Shown here: in pieces, positions 1 to 11,226 of the stretch | Numbering within the stretch: position 1 is the first letter of the stretch | Layout of the letters: each line of letters begins with the position of its first letter | Assembly (NCBI GenBank): GCA_025201365.1 | Contig: JAIXMF010000022.1 | Span: forward strand, 62,001-126,000 | Source of the DNA: Syncephalis plumigaleata | Lineage: Eukaryota; Zoopagomycota; Zoopagomycetes; Zoopagales; Piptocephalidaceae | DNA: 64,000 nt | Direction of reading: 5' to 3' | Notes under the pieces: generated by a model | What the model was told of the DNA's origin: nothing | Database searches by the model: none | The model's input: the letters and a program-made list of their open reading frames with translations, nothing else | Translations under genes and position numbers: made by a program

Positions 1-2145
1 TCATTCTGATCGTAATAAATGAGGTACTAATTATGGTATGGCACACGATTAACACATGGCTGCGTATGCTAGTGGGCAAGTAAACATTTCGGTTACAACC
101 TATAGTATGCTAACCTTAGTATGACATACGATCCATGTATATTCCTAAATGGTAGTATGTAAGTAATCATTCTGACTGTAACGTATGCGATACTAATGAT
201 AATGTGACACACGATCCACGTATGTTTCTGTATGACAGTCTGTAAGTCATTATTATGACCGTAACGAACGAGATACTAATTGCATATGACACATGATCCA
301 CGGATGTTTCTGTATGATAGTGGGTAAGTTATCATTTTGATCATAATATATGGATGAGTACTAACTACAGTATGTCTTACAATCCTCGTATGCTCCTATA
401 TAATAGAGAGTAAGTCATTATTCCGATCGTAATGAACGAGATACTAATTGCAATACGATCCATAATCAATACGTGTTTTCGTATGATAGGATGTGAGTAA
501 TAATTCTGATCGTAATCTATGAATGTACTAATCATGTTATGACACACGATCCTCATACGTTCTTGTATGATAGGAAGTAAGTTATAAATCTAATTCAATG
601 TACAAGGTACTAATAATTACGATATGACACATGATCCATACGTATGTCCCGGTATGACAGTGTGTAAGTTATCATTCCATTTATAATCTATGGTGTACTA
701 ATTATGATTGCCACTCTATCCATACGTATATCTACCTATCACAGTGCGTAGGTTACCGTTATGATCGTAATGAATGGATGTACTAACTATGATATCGCAC
801 ATGATCCACATATGTTCCCGTATAATAGATCGTAAGTCATCATTCTGATCATAATATCAGGTGTACTAATCACATATACCATATAATTCACGTCTGCTTG
901 TGTATGATAGAGCGTAAGTAACCATTTTGACTGCAATGAATGAATGAGTACTAACTACAATGACACCAATCCACGTATGTTCGTGTATGATAGAACGTAA
1001 GTAATCACTCTAACTGCAATGAATGAGGCGCTAATTATAGTATACCACATGATTCACGTATGCCTGTGTATGATAGGGCGTAAGTAATCATTTTGATTGC
1101 AATAAATAAGGTACTAATCAAGCTATGACATATGATCCACGTATGTTTCTGTATGATAGAAAGTAAGTTACCACTCTGATTGCAATGAATGAGGTACTAA
1201 CTACGATATGACACATGATCCACGTCTGCTTGTGTACGATAGTGGGTAAGTTATCATTCTGATTGTAATGAATGAACGAGGTATTAATCACTCTATGACA
1301 CACGATCCACATATGTTATCGTATGGCAGTGGGTAAGTTACCATTCTGATTATAATGAATGAACGAGGTACTAATTATGCTACGGCACATGATTCACGTA
1401 TGTTTTTGTATACCAGCCTGTAAGTTATCATTCTAACTGTAATATATGAATGTACTAATCACGCTATGGTACATAATCCACGTGTATTCCTGTATGATAG
1501 GACGTAAGTCATTATTCTGACTACAATGAATGAATGTACTAATTGTAGCGTGGCTCATTACCACATACGTTTGTGTATGATAGAACGTAAGTAATCATTC
1601 TGACTGCAATGAATGAGGTGCTAACTACAATGTGACACATGATCCACGTATGTTCCCGTATGATAGAAAGTAAGTTATCATTCTGGCAGCAACCTATGAG
1701 ATACTAATGATAAAATGCCACATGATCCATATATGTTTCTGTATGATAGGTGGTAAGTTACCATTCCAATCGTAATGTATGGCGTACTAACCACAGTATC
1801 GGCGCATGGCCAACATACATTTGTGTATAATAGGAAGTAAGTTATTATTTTGGTTATAATATACGATGTACTAATGATAGTATGACACATAATCTCCATA
1901 CATTTATGGATAACAGTGCGTAAGTTACTATTCCCAATGATAACGTATAAGTGTATTGATACTAATACGGCACATGATCCATGCATATTCTCGTACGATA
2001 GAAAGTAAGTAACCATTCTGATCGTAATCTATGAAAGAGTACTAACTACAGTATGGCACATGATCCACGTATGTTTTTGTATTATAGCAAGTAAGTTACC
2101 ACTCTGATTGTAATGACTGAGTAAGGTACTAATTGTACTATGGCA
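1..2145 (+). repeat. Tandem array of 84-bp intron-like units, left block
   Basis: About 25 degenerate copies of an 84-bp unit lie head to tail. The common core reads like GTAAGT-ATCATTCTGA-TGTAATGAATGAGG-TACTAAT, then a stretch around CACATGATCCACGTATGTT, then TGTATGATAG. Copies clearly differ from each other, yet donor, branch-site and acceptor motifs are nearly invariant: one donor is GCAAGT (76), one GTGAGT (493), one GTAGGT (748), and the rest are GTAAGT. The units are homologous, so they arose by tandem duplication of an intron together with 3 nt of exon. Confidence 0.9.
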
Positions 2146-5100
2146 CATGATGCAACGCGGTAGCCCACGTTTACATTAATCCCAATTCGCGTTCCCATTT
2201 AACTATCTGTACTACACAAAATCTTAATAAAAAGAGAGCTCCTCGCCACATTATGTGGGAGGGACACCTACGTTTTCACTTCAAAAACCCTAGCGGCAGT
2301 TATCTTTATTCAGTGTGTGCTTATACTTGTTTCAGTGGTAGCAACGGAGGATACGCAACTTCAGTCTGCGTTAAATGAGCACCAGATATCAATCAGCAAG
2401 GGAACGCAGAGCCAATCAGTCACAGCAGTACCAGCGGCAGGATTCAACAGAGAATCAATCGTCAGATAATACAGTTGTCGAGCAACAATCACCACCATCG
2501 TCAGACACAGAAGTTTACTACGACACAGAGGCAGAACTTACAGTTACATACGACTCGGAAGAAGAAAATACGGCTACGACACCCCCATTAACAGGCACTA
2601 GCACGTACCGCGTCCCAAGTACACCATCATCAGAAGGATCAATCAACATCGACTTCCTCCCGGAGACTCACCGGGAATCAGACCTATCGCCTGCCCTAGA
2701 TCAACGGCTATTAACAGCGTCATCACACACATCATCACCAGTACCGCGCTCGTCGTCATCGCAATCGAACAACACCGAAATAGTAGACACGAACATGGGA
2801 GACCCAGTAGATATTCGTGACCTCATCCGCAACCTTATGCAGGAAGCACTACAGGATATGCGTGCAACCATCGCCCACGACATGCAAACGGAGTTACAAC
2901 CTATACAACAACAGTTAAACGACGTCACAAACCCTAATGCGGCGACACACGCAACAACCGTCGATCCCGCAACACCACAACCAATCAATCACGACGCGTT
3001 AGTCGCCGCTATCACGGCAGCAGTCAATGCTAGTAATCACGGACGTTTAGCCGGTGGCCACCGCGACTTGTGGTTATCGCCGAAGGCACCGGAATATCAA
3101 GGCCGCGACAGTGAGGTACCCTTCAATATATGGTGCAGGATGATATCGGACGAGGTCAGAATGTACGCCGATTGGACAGAGGAGCAGAAAGTGTGGGCAA
3201 TCACTCGACAATTGAAGGGTGAAGCCGCCACGTGGTATCAGTTCTATGCAGAACAGGCAGATGCCGGTCGCCCAGGTTACACGCCAATCACCACTTGGGA
3301 ACAGCTGCAAGCGGCGTTACGTAACCACTTCCATCCCAGGGAGCAAACACACGTGCTGCTAACTCGATTCGACAATCTCAGACAGGATCGGCGGCCACTA
3401 TCCGCGTACCTCACGGAATTCCAACAGCTGGTGATGCAACTTCCGGAACTACCCGAGGAACTCAAGATACACCGTTTCCGCAGCGGACTATCCATATCCC
3501 GCTGGCAAACAGAGTTCAACATCCGCAATCCGACCACATTGAACGAAGCCATCGAATTCGCTATGTACCTGGATTCAACACGATCCAACAACAATAGCAA
3601 CAACAACAACCGCTATAGCCGACTCACCTACCAACCGCAACGCTCCGCCCAACCACTACAATACCGCGGACCGCAGCCGATGGAACTCGACGAGATGGCG
3701 TTTCAACCGGGGCCAAACGACTGTTTTAACTGTGGCCAGCCTGGTCACCGGCGTTTCGAGTGCACCAATCAGTCGAGGTGCTACAACTGTGGTCGTCACG
3801 GTCATACGACACGCAATTGTACGCAGAATCGACCCCACGCGCACCGAGCACCCCCAGCCAACCGTCCCGCCGCCACAATGACACCTCGTCAAGCCCCCAT
3901 CGCACGGGCCGGCCAACGCGCAGCTCAGCCAGCCCATCGTCGCCCGCGGCTAAATAATGTTGAGTTCGGCGAAGGTGCGGTACCAACCGCCGACATCCAC
4001 GAATACGAAGCAGATGCGGAGGATTTTGCCGCCGACCAGTAAACACCGGCAGCTTACTGGTCCAAGCCCCCACCTTGCCGGACCCCCCTCTCCTCGCGAT
4101 CTCTGCACTGCTGAATTGTAACACACATTCCGACCCCTCTACCCACACACATCCCCTCCTCACCCTGCCATGTACTATCAATGGCGTTCCGGCACGCGCG
4201 CTCGTAGACTGCGGTGCCACAAACAACTTCATAGATACACAGCTAGCCCGCCAATTCCCCTCTCAATTCATGCCTTACAATTCCAACGGTCCTAAAGTTC
4301 GGTTAGGAGACGGCTCGGTCCGTCCGGTTACTGGGTTTGCAAAGAATGTCACAGTTAATATTAAAGATATTATTTTAAACCTTGATTTTGAAATTATGTC
4401 ACTGGGACGATACGATGCAATACTAGGTATGCCGTGGCTGGCCAAACACGACCCAGATATCGACTGGAAGAATCGTGTGTTACGATGCCTCCGTCGTGGA
4501 ATATCGGTAGTAGAAACTATACCGTCAGTGTTAGATGTTAAACTGTTGTCACCAAACGCGACGTTACCCACACGAGGTTCGAATCAAGCAGCTGGATACG
4601 ACCTCCACGCCGCCGAGGAAGTAACTATCCTACCCGGCCAATCGAAACTCGTATCCACAGGATTAGCAATGAAGCCACCCGAAGGGACATACATACGAAT
4701 TGCTCCACGCTCTGGCATGGCGGTTAAGCACTCGGTCGACGTGCTAGCAGGCGTAGTTGATGCAGACTACCGTGGCGAAGTTAAAGGTGTTTTAATGAAT
4801 CACGGCAGCGACGAGGTACACATCCAGAGAGGCGAACGTTTCGCACAAATCATTTGTGAGGAGCACAAGTCTCCAACAGTACGTCAGGTAACGGAACTTG
4901 ACGATACGCAACGCGGCCAAGCCGGATTTGGATCCACCGGCGTTAGGAAGGCACTCGACCAACCAACTGCGACGGCAAAAGGAATCGAAAGTGAGACACC
5001 CGTGGAACTGCGAACGATCGACGGCGAACCGTTGGACCTAGTGGAAGACACTCCAATGTTACTGTTTATAACGGAGTCTACCCCGACGACACCGCGTAAA

Positions 5101-8100
5101 GCTAAGATGGCCGATGACGTAACGGGCGACATTATAGAAGAATACGCGGACGTGTTTCCAGACGATCTCCCAGCGGGACTACCACCTCATCGTACCGTTG
5201 ATTTCGCCATCGACATCATACCAGGATCAACACCACCATCGAAGCCACCTTATCGACTATCGCAGGACGAACTGGAGGAATTGAAGAAGCAGTTAGACGA
5301 CCTACTGAGCAAAGGCTTCATCCAACCGAGCGTCTCACCTTACGGCGCGCCAGTGCTATTTGTGAAGAAGAAAGACGGTACTTCACGCATGTGTATCGAC
5401 TACCGTATGTTGAACGACATAACGATCAAGAACAAATATGCGTTGCCGTACATCGACGATCTGTTCCGACAACTACATGGCGCCAGGATATTCAGCAAGA
5501 TCGACTTACGCTCCGGTTATCACCAAGTTAGGATCAAGGACGAACACGCGGAACGTACGGCTTTCCGTACCCGTTACGGCCACTACGAATTCCGCGTCCT
5601 ACCGTTCGGCCTTACTAACGCGCCGGCAACGTTCATGCGCCTAATGAATGACATACTGCGGCCGTTGCTCGATAAATGTTGCGTTGTATTCTTGGACGAC
5701 ATACTCATCTATAGTAAATCCGAGGAGGAACACCGTCAACACGTGCGACAGGTGTTGCAACTGCTGCGCGACAACCAATTATACGCCAAGCACAGCAAAT
5801 GTACATTTGGCGCGCAACAGGTAGAATTCCTCGGGCATATGGTCAGCGGCGAAGGTATTCACATGTGTCACGACAAGCTAGCCGCCATTCGCAACTGGCC
5901 ACCACTCAGCAACGTACACGACGTTCGCAGTTTCCTAGGCCTGACCGGTTACTACCGACACTTCATACGGAACTATTCCAAGATTGCACAACCTCTCACC
6001 AACCTCACGAAAACCAATGTGCCATTCAACATGGAAGGAGGACCGACCGCAGCATTCGAAGAACTGAAACGGAGGATGATGGAAGCGCCAGTATTGATGA
6101 TACCCGACCCAAAGAAACACTTCATGGTTACGACGGACGCGTCAGACTTCGCGATAGGTGCCGTATTAGAACAGTCGGACGGAAAGAAGGCACGACCATG
6201 CGCGTACCTATCGCGCACGCTTACAACCGCAGAACGTAAGTGGCCAGTGTACGATAAGGAATTGTACGCCATTATGGAGGCGATCCGTGTCTGGGACGTC
6301 TGGCTAAAATGTGTGAAGTTCGACGTATACACGGACCACCAACCACTACGCTACCTTCGCAAGCAGACAAGTCTACCGAAACGACAGTCGGGTTATTTAG
6401 ACCTGTTAGCAGACTACGATTTTGACGTCCACTACAAACCCGGACGTAAGAACGTAGTAGCCGACGCATTGTCACGACAAGCGCCTCACAGGATGGAGCT
6501 AGCTAATGTGTCATCAGTGGTACCGGAAGGAGCATTGGTAGAGCGTATTCGAAAAGGCTATACATCGGATACGTTTTTCAGTACGCTAGCGGGAGTATTG
6601 AACGGAGAGGAAACAACAACAACAACCAGAGACCGCAAGTGGAAACGGCAGTTCAGACGAGTAGACGAAGATGGATTAATATACGAAATGCGGTCAGCCA
6701 ATCCACGATTATGTATACCGAAAGTCGGCGACCTACGCGTGCAATTGATCCGCGAACATCACGACGCGCCGACAGCGGGGCACTATGGAGTAGAGCGCAC
6801 AGTAGCACGATTGAAACGACTGTACTGGTGGCCCACACTCCGCGCGGATGTACAACGGTACGTGTTATCATGTGATAAGTGCCAACGGAACAAGTCACGT
6901 AATCGACACCCAGCAGGCCTACTAAAACCGTTGACAGTACCGGAACAGCGTTGGCAGGAAGTATCGATGGACCTAATCGTTAAATTACCAGCAACAAAGC
7001 GGAATGTAGACGCCATATTTGTTGTAGTCGACCGACTGACAAAACGAGCCCACTTCATGGCTACCAAGACTAGTGCGTCAGCCCGCGACTTAGCTCGATT
7101 ATTCATCGACAACGTGTTCAAGCTACACGGCATGCCAACGCGTATTGTATCGGATCGCGACACGCGCTTCATGTCACAATTCTGGAAGTCAATGTTCGAC
7201 ATATTGGGCACGCAATTACGGCCATCATCTGCATATCACCCACAAACGGATGGCCAAACGGAACGCACGAACCGCACGTTGGAAACGATGATACGACACT
7301 ACGTCAACTTCGCACAGGATGATTGGGATGAATGGCTAACCGCATTAGAATTCGCATACAACGACGCGGAACAAGAATCGATTCGCATGTCGCCGTTCTA
7401 CTGCGACACGGGACGCCACCCACGACGACCGGATGCGCTATCGCGCTCTTTCGACATACGAGGTGCAACAAACGTGGCGGAAACGGAGAATTTCGTAGGC
7501 AGAATGCGCGAAATCATCCTAGAAGCGCAAGCTGCAATGGCGGACGCCCAGGCCAAGCAAAAGTATTACGCCGACCAACATAGACGTGCCGAAGAATTCG
7601 AGAAAGACGATCGGGTATGGCTATCAGCAGAGAATATCAATACAGAAGCAAGTAAAGAACGACCAACACGCAAGTTCAACGCACTTTATTATGGACCGTT
7701 CAGAATCACAAAGAAGATCTCGACAGTATCGTACGAACTGGAACTGCCCGGAAACTGGCGCATTCATAACGTGTTCCACATATCCTTATTGAAGAAGTAC
7801 GTACCGGAACCGGAAGACATGCAAGGACGAGCGCCAAGTCGACCAGAACCGGAAATTGTCGATAACGAGGAGGAATACGAAGTAGAAGCAATATTAGAAA
7901 CACGTGGCACAGGACGAAAACAGCAATTTCTAGTCAAATGGAAAGGGTGGAGTTACGACGACGCCACCTGGCAAACGCGAGAAGACTTACGTAATGCGCC
8001 CGAAATCCTACGACAATTCGAACAAAGAAGAACAAGACGTAGCAGAAGAGTCGAGGTCGACTCTTTCAATAGGAGGGAAGGTGCAACGCGGTAGCCCACG

Positions 8101-8453
8101 TTTACATTAATCCCAATTCGCGTTCCCATTTAACTATCTGTACTACACAAAATCTTAATAAAAAGAGAGCTCCTCGCCACATTATGTGGGAGGGACACCT
8201 ACGTTTTCACTTCAAAAACCCTAGCGGCAGTTATCTTTATTCAGTGTGTGCTTATACTTGTTTCACATGATTTCATTACGTTCCCGTATATCAGCCTGTA
8301 AGTTATCATTCTGACCGTAAGGAATGGAGTACTAATACCAATATGTCATATAATTCACATATGCCTGTGTATGCTAGTGGGTAAGTTACTATTCTGACCG
8401 TAATGAATGAGGCACTAATCATAATACAATACACGTTAATTGAATGATAGTAA
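1..8453 (+). CDS. 3' part of a candidate gene made of single-codon exons
   Basis: I recognise no family. Twenty-seven consecutive units show the order GTAAGT, about 32 nt, TACTAAC/T, about 40 nt, TAG or CAG, then exactly 3 nt before the next GTAAGT. The 3-nt pieces lie at 73-75, 156-158, 239-241, 321-323, 407-409, 490-492, 574-576, 661-663, 745-747, 829-831, 911-913, 994-996 and so on to 2088-2090, then 8295-8297 and 8378-8380. Intron length varies (79-84 nt, one of 70), but the spacer is 3 nt in 27 of 27 cases. Read as codons, the first fourteen give WYSWRDECCISNGK. None of the 27 is a stop. The next exon, 8451-8459, opens with TAA TAA in phase. The start lies before the window. The visible peptide is rich in Trp, Cys and charged residues, so a small structured or secreted peptide is possible. 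That the units are spliced is inferred from motif conservation. Confidence 0.6.
2151..2334 (+). repeat. 5' LTR of the chromovirus
   Basis: 184 bp, begins TGCAACGCGG and ends CTTGTTTCA. It matches the copy at 8082-8265 with no difference that I can see. It contains AATAAAAAG-like poly(A) signal sequence in its middle. Confidence 0.95.
2336..2352 (+). promoter_or_regulatory. Primer-binding site
   Basis: TGGTAGCAACGGAGG starts one base after the 5' LTR. TGGTAGC is complementary to the 3' end of initiator methionine tRNA (GCTACCA), the usual primer in many Ty3/gypsy elements. Confidence 0.6.
2375..4042 (+). CDS. gag: Gag of the chromovirus
   Basis: 555 codons from the ATG at 2375. The N-terminal third is low complexity (Ser, Thr, Gln). 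The middle (about residues 235-400) is a retrotransposon Gag/capsid region, with sequence such as the Trp-rich stretch near 280 (TWYQFYAEQ). Two CCHC zinc knuckles follow at about residues 449-482 ([14 protein letters not shown] and [14 protein letters not shown]), and the tail is basic. It would form the particle and bind element RNA. Confidence 0.9.
   Translation: MSTRYQSARERRANQSQQYQRQDSTENQSSDNTVVEQQSPPSSDTEVYYDTEAELTVTYDSEEENTATTPPLTGTSTYRVPSTPSSEGSINIDFLPETHRESDLSPALDQRLLTASSHTSSPVPRSSSSQSNNTEIVDTNMGDPVDIRDLIRNLMQEALQDMRATIAHDMQTELQPIQQQLNDVTNPNAATHATTVDPATPQPINHDALVAAITAAVNASNHGRLAGGHRDLWLSPKAPEYQGRDSEVPFNIWCRMISDEVRMYADWTEEQKVWAITRQLKGEAATWYQFYAEQADAGRPGYTPITTWEQLQAALRNHFHPREQTHVLLTRFDNLRQDRRPLSAYLTEFQQLVMQLPELPEELKIHRFRSGLSISRWQTEFNIRNPTTLNEAIEFAMYLDSTRSNNNSNNNNRYSRLTYQPQRSAQPLQYRGPQPMELDEMAFQPGPNDCFNCGQPGHRRFECTNQSRCYNCGRHGHTTRNCTQNRPHAHRAPPANRPAATMTPRQAPIARAGQRAAQPAHRRPRLNNVEFGEGAVPTADIHEYEADAEDFAADQ
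4075..8094 (+). CDS. pol: Pol of the chromovirus (PR-dUTPase-RT-RH-IN-chromodomain)
   Basis: This frame stays open for about 1,339 codons and begins without its own ATG, so expression through gag is likely, as in related elements. Domains in order: aspartic protease ([10 protein letters not shown], near residue 45); a complete trimeric-type dUTPase (about 155-285) with all five motifs ([39 protein letters not shown]); reverse transcriptase with FLDDIL near 540; RNase H ([10 protein letters not shown] near 685); integrase with an HHCC finger (about 892-938) and a D,D-35-E core ([17 protein letters not shown]); a GPF module; and a C-terminal chromodomain ([15 protein letters not shown], near 1290). 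The end of the frame overlaps the first bases of the 3' LTR. Confidence 0.93.
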   Translation: MPDPPLLAISALLNCNTHSDPSTHTHPLLTLPCTINGVPARALVDCGATNNFIDTQLARQFPSQFMPYNSNGPKVRLGDGSVRPVTGFAKNVTVNIKDIILNLDFEIMSLGRYDAILGMPWLAKHDPDIDWKNRVLRCLRRGISVVETIPSVLDVKLLSPNATLPTRGSNQAAGYDLHAAEEVTILPGQSKLVSTGLAMKPPEGTYIRIAPRSGMAVKHSVDVLAGVVDADYRGEVKGVLMNHGSDEVHIQRGERFAQIICEEHKSPTVRQVTELDDTQRGQAGFGSTGVRKALDQPTATAKGIESETPVELRTIDGEPLDLVEDTPMLLFITESTPTTPRKAKMADDVTGDIIEEYADVFPDDLPAGLPPHRTVDFAIDIIPGSTPPSKPPYRLSQDELEELKKQLDDLLSKGFIQPSVSPYGAPVLFVKKKDGTSRMCIDYRMLNDITIKNKYALPYIDDLFRQLHGARIFSKIDLRSGYHQVRIKDEHAERTAFRTRYGHYEFRVLPFGLTNAPATFMRLMNDILRPLLDKCCVVFLDDILIYSKSEEEHRQHVRQVLQLLRDNQLYAKHSKCTFGAQQVEFLGHMVSGEGIHMCHDKLAAIRNWPPLSNVHDVRSFLGLTGYYRHFIRNYSKIAQPLTNLTKTNVPFNMEGGPTAAFEELKRRMMEAPVLMIPDPKKHFMVTTDASDFAIGAVLEQSDGKKARPCAYLSRTLTTAERKWPVYDKELYAIMEAIRVWDVWLKCVKFDVYTDHQPLRYLRKQTSLPKRQSGYLDLLADYDFDVHYKPGRKNVVADALSRQAPHRMELANVSSVVPEGALVERIRKGYTSDTFFSTLAGVLNGEETTTTTRDRKWKRQFRRVDEDGLIYEMRSANPRLCIPKVGDLRVQLIREHHDAPTAGHYGVERTVARLKRLYWWPTLRADVQRYVLSCDKCQRNKSRNRHPAGLLKPLTVPEQRWQEVSMDLIVKLPATKRNVDAIFVVVDRLTKRAHFMATKTSASARDLARLFIDNVFKLHGMPTRIVSDRDTRFMSQFWKSMFDILGTQLRPSSAYHPQTDGQTERTNRTLETMIRHYVNFAQDDWDEWLTALEFAYNDAEQESIRMSPFYCDTGRHPRRPDALSRSFDIRGATNVAETENFVGRMREIILEAQAAMADAQAKQKYYADQHRRAEEFEKDDRVWLSAENINTEASKERPTRKFNALYYGPFRITKKISTVSYELELPGNWRIHNVFHISLLKKYVPEPEDMQGRAPSRPEPEIVDNEEEYEVEAILETRGTGRKQQFLVKWKGWSYDDATWQTREDLRNAPEILRQFEQRRTRRSRRVEVDSFNRREGATR
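8082..8265 (+). repeat. 3' LTR of the chromovirus
   Basis: 184 bp, same as 2151-2334 by eye. It is preceded by the purine-rich tract AGGAGGGAAGG and followed by the target duplication CATGA. Confidence 0.95.
8271..8450 (+). repeat. Tandem intron-like array, right block
   Basis: This block continues the same array after the retroelement. It holds the end of the interrupted unit (acceptor CAG at 8292-8294), one full unit (8298-8377) and a shorter 70-nt terminal unit (8381-8450). Without the inserted element and one copy of its target duplication, the interrupted unit is 84 nt, which is normal for the array. Confidence 0.9.
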
Positions 8454-8735
8454 TAAGCGGTAAGTAATAATCCAACAAATAATTATACCCATACTAATCC
8501 ATTATGATTACAGGACAAGACAAGGACATCATCAAGTAGATATTATAGGTATTCAAGTCAAGAATGGATTGGTGCAAGACCCTTTAGTGTCCACGCTATT
8601 CAAGTCATTATTCCTTGGTACAACAACTACAAGTATATCTACAAGTCTCTTACGTCTATTCATCCATGGTCCTATTACATAAATATCAACTAATGGCTGG
8701 TTCATTGATTGAATAAATATGTAATGCTATAGGGC
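8454..8735 (+). other. Putative 3' UTR of the single-codon-exon gene, with one intron
   Basis: After TAATAAGCG (8451-8459) comes one more intron-like segment, 8460-8513. It has a GTAAGT donor, a CATACTAAT branch site and an ATTACAG acceptor, but its body is not related to the array unit. The following stretch has no array similarity and ends near AATAAATATGTAATG (about 8710), a plausible poly(A) region. The sequence therefore behaves like the end of a transcription unit reading left to right. Confidence 0.4.
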
Positions 8736-9280
8736 ATTCTTCTACTCTATTCATCGTCCGATTCTTTCTTCTACTCCAACTATGCTTATTACTTATCGTA
8801 TGCCATGAATGAGCATTTTATATCGAGTGAGGTCATCGAGTATTGCTTACACGAGTGCTATTTCATCACATATGTCAGTATCCTTAGAACTATGCTTCCT
8901 ACATATTGTCATTACACTTGGATTACAGCATGTCATAACTATATCTAGTGTTGCAGTATTGCTAAGAACAAAGACAACGTCTACGTTTCTATACTTTAAT
9001 GCTTAAACGATACAACAGCATGGAAGCGAGTGATGACAACAGCAATCAATGGGAGTGGTGAAAACACGATTCGATACACATACAAGTGATTACGGAGGAC
9101 GTAGTCAAATGTGAAAAGAGAAAGAGAGAGAAAGAGAGAGAGGTAATTGCAACGGATACGTATTCTTCAATACTAATAGTAACTGTATTAATAAAATGAA
9201 TCATTTAGTCAGCAGGATAGAAAGATGTGAATGCTAATAGTAAATGCAATTGTATAATAATTAATGAGCAGCCTACAATA
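8736..9280. other. Intergenic region between the array gene and the 7-TM gene
   Basis: No gene supported. The two flanking genes converge here. It holds a GA-rich microsatellite (about 9115-9142) and no recognisable RNA gene or mobile element end. Confidence 0.6.
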
Positions 9281-10284
9281 TTAACAATCATGCTCATCCT
9301 GACTATGTGCCGTGCTGATCTGTGATACGTGCAACAGATGTTCCGTCTTTGGCTTACGGTCAGTAGGTGATTTAATCTTCTTGTTGCAGCAATGATTCGC
9401 AAGTATTGTTGTAACTATGACCCTAATTATGATATTGTTAGGGTGGCATTTATCATTACTATTACCGTTGCTTACCAATCTACAACAATGAACACGTCCT
9501 TATTCACGGTATTACTGGAGAAAACGATGATAATTATACTGACAAGGTTGCATAATAGGACAAAGCACATTGTTTGTATGCCTTCACGCATCAGTCGTTT
9601 CCAGATGTCAGAGCCAAATATCACGTATTGATTATAGGCTCTACGACAGAAAATAACAGAGAATAATATGTTGTGTGGAATATTAACACCAGCCCAAAAC
9701 CACAATATAACCTGCGAGTAGTAAGCGACACAGCCGAGGTAGACTTCTGGAACAACTGTACAGTATTGTATCCAAACTATTGGATTTGCAAGTTGTGTCA
9801 TGATCAATGGGATGCCCACATATAATACTCGATTCTTCTTGAGTGACATTAGGTATGCCTTACGAAGCAGTATTATGCTATTACAAAACATCGACAAACT
9901 CATACCGACCGTTTGTAGCCAAAGACATATGTTGCAGTTGAAACGACCTGTTATAAATCCTATTAGAATAGTACCCTCGGTGACCGCACCCGAGAATGAG
10001 GATACGAAAGAGCACCATAAAAGCAGTGAGCGTGGGTTTAATATTAGCGCTTTAGATAACTTGATGAGGTTCCGACTAAACAAGCAGAAAATGAATAGAA
10101 CGAAAACTAGTTCGAATTGTGTTCCCAATAATCGATTGCGCTGTTCAGGAATATCTCCAGATGCCCTCATGTAAAACTCGTTGATGCTGAGTTTGGCCAT
10201 GTCATCAAACGGCATGCCATACTTTTCCTCGAGCGCTTTAATTAGTTTGATATCATCAGGCTTGCTGTAGTCGATAACAGGCAT
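9281..10284 (-). CDS. Seven-transmembrane protein, receptor-like
   Basis: The start ATG is at 10284. The first exon gives about 269 residues; a GTAAGC donor and an ATTAG acceptor, with a CCCTAAC branch site, remove about 54 nt and continue the frame to TAA at 9281, for about 313 residues. Seven hydrophobic segments are visible: near residues 54-75, 84-110, 118-145, 150-175, 185-213, 238-258, and a last one (VFIVVDWVIVTTILANH) completed only after splicing. There is no signal peptide. A hydrophilic N-terminus of about 50 residues and a Lys/Ser/His-rich tail flank the bundle. The topology fits a G-protein-coupled-receptor-like protein, but I see no family motif (such as DRY or NPxxY), so the function is unknown. 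It converges with the single-codon-exon gene. Confidence 0.7.
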
Positions 10285-11154
10285 TGTGAAGTAAATATAT
10301 ACAATTATAATAATCTATAGAGCGATAGAAAGTGGCAGGTGATTATGGAAACAGAATATAAAATTGGAAATGATTGTTTGTAAATGGGATTAAATCTGCC
10401 GGTAGAACAAAGACTAATAGTATTACTGTGTCGTCAAAGGATAGACTTGATAGTAGCTTGATAATAAAGCAATGGCAATATGGGTAAACTGGTTTATGCA
10501 ATGCATATTGATATCATCCGTGTAAAACAGTACTGCTAAATGGGACCTGTAGACATGGCCTCAACGTGTCTTCTTCATTAGAATCAAATGCAGTGTTCAT
10601 TCAATGCATGTTGTATTGCTATAGTATACTCATAGTATGTCCGTTTTGAATGGCAATTAATTAGCCAGCCAGTTATATCATCCATTCAATCATAATTATG
10701 CTCACTGGCAATAGCACTGATGCAACAATCAACGCATGAGGTGCCGGACATAAACTGTGACATGCATTAACGAATCATATAAATTGGATATGCGCGTCGT
10801 ATCACGCTATTGGTACCATCGAGTATGCTCAGGCTTCATTGATATGCCCATATGGTCGTGGGATTATTTGATGACATATCGTGATAGATTGCAATCAGTA
10901 TCAATCACATCAAGCGACTATGGATTGCGCAATGATAGATGACATACGAATGAACATGTCATGTAGATGTCATGATAATGAATAACACTTGTATGATCAT
11001 TCTAATTCCAATGTAAAAATAACAATAAACATGGTCAAGCAATGTTATATACTTGCAATGACAATATTAGTAACACGTATCCAGATTACTTTTTCAAATG
11101 GTACAACGTAATCATAGAATTGGATGGTACTTTATAATGATGAACATCTACTAT
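10285..11154. other. Intergenic region upstream of the 7-TM gene
   Basis: Mostly AT-rich with no supported complete gene. One possible F-box-like gene fragment lies at 10757-10942. The right edge meets the TA target site of TIR element 1. Confidence 0.5.
10757..10942 (+). pseudogene. Possible F-box-type gene fragment
   Basis: A 61-codon open stretch contains VSRYWYHRVCSGFIDMPIW followed by LQSVSITSSDYG. The spacing of Arg-Tyr-Trp, Cys and Trp resembles the second half of fungal F-box domains (CRYWR..V..IP.LW), with the start of a leucine-rich-like segment after it. No flanking exons could be linked to it. Chance resemblance is quite possible. Confidence 0.2.
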
Positions 11155-11226
11155 TACAGGCTTTTTCCATCCAATTTGCGCAGTTAGCCTTCTGTTATTA
11201 CGAATAAATAATGATGATGTTAACAC

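Larger units (their letters stand above)
2151..8265 (+). mobile_element. Ty3/gypsy chromovirus with dUTPase domain, looks whole
   Basis: This is an LTR retrotransposon (Metaviridae, chromovirus type) inserted into one intron of the tandem array. It is bounded by two 184-bp LTRs that appear identical by eye (TG...CA) and by a 5-bp target duplication CATGA (2146-2150 and 8266-8270). Behind the 5' LTR is a TGGTAGC primer-binding site; a purine tract (about 8070-8081) precedes the 3' LTR. Internal order: gag with two CCHC knuckles, protease, dUTPase, reverse transcriptase, RNase H, integrase, chromodomain. Identical LTRs and long open frames point to a very recent insertion. Gag and pol lie in different frames, as is common in this family, where frameshifting or read-through joins their expression. 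Confidence 0.95.

Noticed and set aside
1118-2016. Open frames on the minus strand across the tandem array (64 and 112 codons)
   Set aside because: They arise from the 84-bp repeat being roughly in register with codons, are low complexity, and oppose the splice-signal polarity of the array.
8451-8459. Reading the last piece of the array gene as a 2-nt exon (CG) after an AAG acceptor
   Set aside because: The TAG at 8448-8450 sits where the acceptor lies in all other units and gives an in-phase TAA. The AAG site would shift the frame and has a poorer context.
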